Of a DNA stretch of 47,682 nucleotides, positions 43,472 to 47,682 are shown piece by piece. Every line of letters begins with the position of its first letter. Position 1 is the stretch's first letter. Under the pieces are notes generated by a model that was given only the letters and a program-made list of their open reading frames with translations, was not told where the DNA came from and did not search any database. Both the position numbers and the translations under genes were made by a program. The DNA is from an uncultured Collinsella sp. Its GTDB lineage: Bacteria; Actinomycetota; Coriobacteriia; Coriobacteriales; Coriobacteriaceae. The DNA lies in NCBI GenBank assembly GCA_900552395.1, contig URZJ01000001.1:1-47682 (forward strand), read 5' to 3'.

Positions 43472-44404
43472 ATGTCCAATCATCAGCGCACGCTTATCAT
43501 CGACGGCACCTCGGGCATCAGCGGCGATATGACCGTCGCGGCCCTGCTCGACCTAGGCGCCAGCGAGGAGCACCTGCGCGAGCAGCTCGCCACGCTGCCG
43601 GTCGACGGCTTTACGATCGCCGTCACACGCGTAAGCAAGCATGGCATCGACGCCTGCGATTTCGACGTCCAGCTTGCAGAGGAGCTCGAGAACCACGATC
43701 ACGATATGGCCTGGCTCTACGGCAACGAAGCAGCTGCCGAGCACACGCACGAGCATGAGCACCACCATTATGATCATGGCGAGCACGCACACGAGCACTG
43801 CCACGAGCATGACCACGACCACGAGCATGACCACGACCACGACCACGACCACGAGGGCCACCATCACGCCCACCACCATCACCACCGTTCTTTGGCTGAC
43901 GCCACCGCCATCATCGATGGCTCGCAGCTAAGCGATGGCGCCAAGCGTCGCGCGCTCGCCATCTTTACCGCGCTCGCCGCCGCCGAGGCCAAGGCCCACG
44001 GCAAAACGCCCGAGACCGTCATGTTCCACGAGGTGGGCGCCGTCGACTCCATCGTCGACGTCTGCTCTGTCGCCATCTGCCTCGATGACCTGGGTATTGA
44101 GGACATCGTGGTCGAGTCGCTCTCTGAGGGTCACGGTACCATCCGCTGTGCCCACGGTCTCATGCCCATTCCCGTCCCCGCTGTCGTCAACCTGTGCCAG
44201 GCGGACAATATCGCCCTCACGCCCGCACCGGTCGCCGGCGAGCTCGTGACGCCCACGGGTGCCGCCATCGTCGCCGCACTGCGCACGTCCGAGCACCTGC
44301 CGGCCCGCTACCGCATCGAGGCCGTCGGCTACGGCGCCGGTAAGCGCCCCTACGAGGGCTGCTCCGGCACGCTCCGTTGCCTGCTTGTTCATGTGGATGC
44401 ATAG
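43472..44404 (+). CDS. larC: Nickel insertion protein LarC, LarC1 part only
   Basis: LarC inserts nickel into the pincer cofactor in a CTP-dependent reaction. The 310-residue protein has the LarC1 start (LIIDGTSGISGDMTVAALLDLG) and ends of the domain at HEVGAVDSIVDV, ELVTPTGAAIVAAL and GYGAGKRP. Between about residues 74 and 138 lies a His-rich loop with close to thirty histidines, probably for nickel storage; its DNA is a run of short GACCAC-like repeats. The frame stops right at the LarC1 boundary. Full-length LarC proteins continue into LarC2 (about 140 residues, made by frameshifting in Lactiplantibacillus), but here a tetR gene begins three bases later in all usable sequence. Confidence 0.92.
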   Translation: MSNHQRTLIIDGTSGISGDMTVAALLDLGASEEHLREQLATLPVDGFTIAVTRVSKHGIDACDFDVQLAEELENHDHDMAWLYGNEAAAEHTHEHEHHHYDHGEHAHEHCHEHDHDHEHDHDHDHDHEGHHHAHHHHHRSLADATAIIDGSQLSDGAKRRALAIFTALAAAEAKAHGKTPETVMFHEVGAVDSIVDVCSVAICLDDLGIEDIVVESLSEGHGTIRCAHGLMPIPVPAVVNLCQADNIALTPAPVAGELVTPTGAAIVAALRTSEHLPARYRIEAVGYGAGKRPYEGCSGTLRCLLVHVDA

Positions 44405-44406
44405 CC

Positions 44407-44946
44407 ATGGATGCCCGCAAAACCAAAAGCCGCGCCGCTATTGTCACGGCATTTTCCGAGCTCCTTCGCGAGGAGGACTACGGCAAGATCACCGTCGGCG
44501 ACATCATCGCGCGCGCTCACGTAGGCCGCGCGACATTCTACGGCCTCTTCAAGAGCAAGGATGACCTACTGTCCGAACTCGTGAGCGACATCTGCACCCA
44601 CGCCCTCGACGACGATGGCACACCGCTCGATGATCCGCTCGTACAAGTCGAGCATATCCTCAACAACCTCTGGGAACGCCGCCAGGGCGTACGAGCCCTC
44701 GTAGCCGGCGCCGGCTCACGCGTCTTCGCTGACTGCTTACGCAAGACCATCATGTCACGAGCAGCCGAAACCGTCCCTACCGACCCCACAGGTCCCGCTG
44801 GCACTATGGACCGCAGCTTCCTCCTCCATCACATAGCCTCAAGCTTCGTAGCCACCGTCCAATGGTGGGCCTGGCACAACTTCCAAGCCAACAAATCCAA
44901 CGTAGCCAAAGACCACCTCTCAGCCATACAGCCCCTCTTCCGCTAA
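44407..44946 (+). CDS. TetR-family transcriptional regulator
   Basis: This regulator of 179 residues has the TetR helix-turn-helix near residues 20-50 (ITVGDIIARAHVGRATFYGLFKSKDDLL) and a divergent effector domain. It begins two bases after the larC stop and lacks a good ribosome site, so translation is probably coupled. Position in the larBC operon suggests control of lactate racemization genes, though the ligand is unknown. The coding strand becomes strikingly G-poor toward its 3' end, unlike the genes around it. Confidence 0.88.
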   Translation: MDARKTKSRAAIVTAFSELLREEDYGKITVGDIIARAHVGRATFYGLFKSKDDLLSELVSDICTHALDDDGTPLDDPLVQVEHILNNLWERRQGVRALVAGAGSRVFADCLRKTIMSRAAETVPTDPTGPAGTMDRSFLLHHIASSFVATVQWWAWHNFQANKSNVAKDHLSAIQPLFR

Positions 44947-45060
44947 GTAAGAAGCTCATCCCAAAGCATCACCCCAACCCAGAGCGCCACGCATCCCAAA
45001 GTGTCAACAACAGCTCAACGCCCCTATCAGCAACAAGCCCCTCCCATCCAAATACAGATA
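44800..45060 (+). terminator. C-rich, G-poor stretch, possible rut site (Rho)
   Basis: From the last third of tetR into the gap the plus strand is rich in C and A and poor in G, with many YC dinucleotides, as Rho loading sites are. No intrinsic hairpin follows until the inverted repeat at 45101. Confidence 0.3.
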
Positions 45061-45100
45061 TATGTTGGGTTGCTTGCTCGAGCGCAGCAAAGATCCCGCA

Positions 45101-45225
45101 GCTGGCCGCATGGGGTAACTTCCCAGCGCATTCCGCAGGACGCAAAAAGGCTCGCCGCACGAAGTGCACAGCGAGCCTTTTTGCATGTCCGAGGACGCGC
45201 TGGGAAGTTACCCCATGCGGCCAGC
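45101..45225. repeat. 125-bp perfect nested inverted repeat between tetR and larD
   Basis: Outer arms of 29 bases (45101-45129 and 45197-45225, GCTGGCCGCATGGGGTAACT... and complement) are perfect. Inner arms of 14 bases (GCAAAAAGGCTCGC, 45142-45155; complement 45171-45184) form a terminator-like stem with T5. It lies between convergent operons, so it can stop both. The left part is nearly repeated at the right edge of the window. The remaining part of the 44947-45246 gap holds nothing else. Confidence 0.88.
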
Positions 45226-45246
45226 GGACAACTATGTAGCCTTCGA

Positions 45247-45978
45247 CTAGAACATGCCCAAGAAGCCATGCACAAACAGCGCGGCCACAATAGCACCGAC
45301 AAACGGAGCGATGCCAGGAACGAGCAGGCCGTACTTCCAGTTGTTGTCAGCCTTGTTCTTGATCGGCAGCACCTGATAGGCCATGCGAGGACCAAGGTCA
45401 CGCGCCTGGTTCATGGCGAAGCCGGTGATGCCGCCCATGCCCATGCCAACGGCCCAAACGATCAGACCGACGCAGATTGCGAGCATCAGAACGTTCTCGC
45501 CGGCGCGGCTAGCGGCAGCAAGGATGGCGCTGATGAACACAAAAGTGCAGATAGCCTCGCAGAAGAAGTTACGGGCATAGTTCGTACCCTCGGTGGTGGG
45601 GTTGGTCGAGAAGATGTTGCGCTGGGCAATGGGGTCGACGACGCCCTCGGAAGCCTTGAACTCATCGGCATACATCAACCAAGCGATTACGGCGCCCACA
45701 AAGCCGCCGAGCATATCGGCAATCATGAAGGGGATGCAGCTGCTCCACGGCACCAGGCCGACGATGCACTGGGCAAGCACCATGGCGGGGTTCATGCACA
45801 CGGCACCGCCAAAGACAAACAGGCAGACCGAGATGCCAAAAGACCAAGTGGTGATGGCAAACATGTGGCCGGAGCCCTGATACTTGGTGCCCTTGAGCAC
45901 CGTATCGCAGTGCACGCCCACGCCAAAGATGATCATGAGGGCCGTTGCGCCGAATTCGCAGAGGAGTTTGGTAAGCAT
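45247..45978 (-). CDS. larD: MIP-family channel, probable lactate facilitator LarD
   Basis: This aquaglyceroporin-like channel of 243 residues has six membrane helices. The first half-helix has the usual NPA (CMNPAMVLAQ); the second reads NQARD instead of NPARD. In Lactiplantibacillus the lar operon contains a GlpF-type protein, LarD, that moves D- and L-lactate, and the gene here follows larA by 49 bases on the same strand, so the same role is inferred. AAGG lies a few bases before the ATG. A glycerol or water channel is the alternative. Confidence 0.83.
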   Translation of the reverse strand: MLTKLLCEFGATALMIIFGVGVHCDTVLKGTKYQGSGHMFAITTWSFGISVCLFVFGGAVCMNPAMVLAQCIVGLVPWSSCIPFMIADMLGGFVGAVIAWLMYADEFKASEGVVDPIAQRNIFSTNPTTEGTNYARNFFCEAICTFVFISAILAAASRAGENVLMLAICVGLIVWAVGMGMGGITGFAMNQARDLGPRMAYQVLPIKNKADNNWKYGLLVPGIAPFVGAIVAALFVHGFLGMF

Positions 45979-46027
45979 AAAACCTTATCTTTCTTGTCGG
46001 TTAAAAACGATTCGTTTAGGCCGCGCA

Positions 46028-47305
46028 CTAGTGCTGCGCAACAACAACGCCCAGGCCATCGGGAATGACGGCAACCTTGGCATCGGCACCCTTCATCTCA
46101 AAGGCGAGCTTGAGCGCCTCCTCGATAGTGTTGACCGGCGTCATGTGCATATCCTTGAGCATCTGGTGATCGCACAGGTCGGTGACCATGATCACGGGGT
46201 GATGCGCCAGGATGCGGGCAAAGATCTGGCTCGTCCACTGGTCGGGCAGGGTCTCGTCCTTAGGACGGTCGATGCAGGCGCGCTCAAACTCCGCCGGATC
46301 GTTGTCGGCGATGTTGTGATAGAAGCCCTCGCCACCGTGGCCGTCGGCACAACCGGCGACGTCGATGATCACGCCGCCCTCGGGAAGCGTGGCCTCGGCA
46401 GCGCACATGCCCTTCACAGCCTGATAGATGTTCTGATCGAGGGGGTAGCCACCGTTGGTGGTGATGGCAATCTCGCACTCGACGGGCTCAACGCCGGCAA
46501 GGCTCTTCACGAACTCGCAGCCGGCCTCGTGCGCCTTGTGGATATCGCCGGCAAAGGAGCCGATGACCTCGTGCTTGCCGTTAAGCACCACGTTAAGCAC
46601 AAAGGCAAGGTGAGCCATCTCGGCGGCGGCGAACATGTCCTCGCTCACGTGGTTGTGGCACAGGTTGCCGGCACGCGAGTGGGAATCGTTCACAAACTGA
46701 CCGTTGTGGTTGTACATGATGGTCTTGTAGCTGGCGATGCCGGGCAGGACGGACTTGCGGCTACCAGAGAAACCGGCAAAGAAGTGCGGCTCAATAAAGC
46801 CCTCGGCAAGCAGCAGATCGCAATCGGCGGCAATCTTGTTGATGATGCACTCGCCACCAGAAGGCAGGGTGCCGATCTTTTTCATCATGCTGTCGTCAGT
46901 CGCGACGTGCATAACGATTTCCTCGTTAGCAACGATCTCCTCGTCATACTTATTGACGAGCTCCTCGTGCGTCGACGGACGGTGCATGCCCGTAGCAACC
47001 AGAATGCGAACGCGTGCCTCAGGCGCAGCGGAGTGGATGTGATGCAGCAGAATAGGCATCGTCACACGCGAGGGGACGGGACGCGTATGATCGGAGCTAA
47101 TGATGACAATATCCTTCTTGCCAGCACAAAGCTCCTCGAGCGAAGGCGAGCCATAAGGGTTGGCAAGCGACTCCTCCACCAGCTCTTCCTGCGATTTCGT
47201 GGTCTTAAACTCGTTTTGATGACCTTCCATCACACCCGCGAAGTTCTTATCCTCGAGTTCCAGATGCAACGTCTTGTGGTCAAACGGCAGTTCACATTCA
47301 AACAA
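46028..47305 (-). CDS. larA: Nickel-dependent lactate racemase
   Basis: LarA interconverts L- and D-lactate with a nickel-pincer nucleotide attached to a lysine. Starting at TTG (47305), the protein has 425 residues, and numbering then agrees with Lactiplantibacillus LarA: Asp72 and Arg75 (SDHTRP), His108 (ATGMHRP), His174 and Lys184 (PHFFAGFSGSRK), His200 (YNHNGQ), Tyr294, Gln295 and Lys298 (IYQAVK). This supports both the start and the function. GGAAGAGGG lies before the TTG. No in-frame ATG between there and 47410 fits. It precedes larD in an operon opposed to larBC. Confidence 0.95.
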   Translation of the reverse strand: MFECELPFDHKTLHLELEDKNFAGVMEGHQNEFKTTKSQEELVEESLANPYGSPSLEELCAGKKDIVIISSDHTRPVPSRVTMPILLHHIHSAAPEARVRILVATGMHRPSTHEELVNKYDEEIVANEEIVMHVATDDSMMKKIGTLPSGGECIINKIAADCDLLLAEGFIEPHFFAGFSGSRKSVLPGIASYKTIMYNHNGQFVNDSHSRAGNLCHNHVSEDMFAAAEMAHLAFVLNVVLNGKHEVIGSFAGDIHKAHEAGCEFVKSLAGVEPVECEIAITTNGGYPLDQNIYQAVKGMCAAEATLPEGGVIIDVAGCADGHGGEGFYHNIADNDPAEFERACIDRPKDETLPDQWTSQIFARILAHHPVIMVTDLCDHQMLKDMHMTPVNTIEEALKLAFEMKGADAKVAVIPDGLGVVVAQH

Positions 47306-47650
47306 TGACGAGCGCCCTCTTCCTTTCAACTGACACACTAGATAAACCGTTGGAAGGATACGCCGCTCACCGAAAAACACCACCGTCCACCGACTCATTA
47401 ACACAACGTTCATATTTGACCCACAACAAAACAACCGCGATCCCAAACGGGACCGCGGCCGCTACAGTCGTAAATCGAGAAGCGCCACATGCATCTCAAT
47501 CCCAATCGATAAGACGCGAGGCGCGAAGCGCCAAACGCGCCGCCGGGACAAGCCCCATCCAAAACGCGCGAAGCGCGCCATTATTCCCCCAGCCAGTAAT
47601 CCACCGAAGACCGGACATCGTAGGGCCCGCCATCAGCTTACTTTTAGGCA
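47306..47650. other. Upstream region of larA, no gene seen
   Basis: Contains a G/C-rich hairpin around 47435-47458 (CCGCGATCCC / GGGACCGCGG) and two short GCGC-type palindromes near 47520-47532 and 47566-47578. It holds the larA promoter presumably, but no clear -35/-10 pair was identified. The last 32 bases are a partial repeat. Confidence 0.5.
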
Positions 47651-47682
47651 CACTCCGCAGGACGCAAGAAGCCCTCGCCGCA
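47651..47682. repeat. Partial copy of the tetR-larD inverted element at window edge
   Basis: CACTCCGCAGGACGCAAGAA and the following CTCGCCGCA match the left inner part of the element at 45129-45158 with a few differences. The rest lies beyond the window. Confidence 0.7.

Overview
The window is a gene-dense, GC-rich chromosomal segment, about 60% G+C by eye, from a bacterium that looks like a gut Coriobacteriia member such as Collinsella. This rests on the GatCAB amidotransferase, a GlnA2-type glutamine synthetase beside an actinobacterial GlnR-like regulator, an HPr protein, the feo iron operon, a nickel lactate racemase system and SpaA-type sortase pili. The assignment comes from protein character only; no rRNA or tRNA was seen.

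Layout, left to right. (1) 49-3461, minus: gatC-gatA-gatB, joined by TAATG stop/start overlaps; gatB is frameshifted. (2) 3759-12129, minus: a sortase-assembled pilus locus transcribed tip adhesin, minor pilin, major pilin, terminator, class C sortase. The adhesin gene has a nine-G tract just after its signal peptide. (3) 12668-14994: a HAD phosphatase and an MFS permease. (4) 15149-17519: moaA and a moaC-mobB fusion for molybdenum cofactor. (5) 17765-21485: a heterodimeric ABC exporter, with a MATE exporter divergent at 21745 behind a MerR-type promoter. (6) 23242-29438: ligA, an HtrA protease, a GlnR-like regulator and a GlnA2-like protein that has lost several catalytic residues. (7) 29573-33231: LacI-type, GntR-type and AlbA_2/ATPase-type regulators in a region rich in repeats. 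(8) 33599-39517: an Old Yellow Enzyme-type oxidoreductase, the feoA-feoA-feoB operon with a FeoB-associated Cys-rich peptide, and an HPr carrying Asp at position 46. (9) 39885-42564: aspS and serB. (10) 42679-47305: a nickel-pincer lactate racemase locus, larB-larC-tetR on plus and larA-larD on minus, converging.

The lar locus would interconvert D- and L-lactate: LarB and LarC build the nickel cofactor, LarA uses it and LarD moves lactate. However, LarC lacks its C-terminal LarC2 domain here and larE is absent from the window.

Intergenic spaces carry several families of palindromic elements. Two of them (CATCACAACATTCG type and CCACCACAAAGG type) occur at multiple sites and twice side by side. 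The points most worth following are the glutamine synthetase-like pseudoenzyme paired with a GlnR-like regulator, the likely phase-variable pilus tip, the split LarC and the natural S46D HPr.
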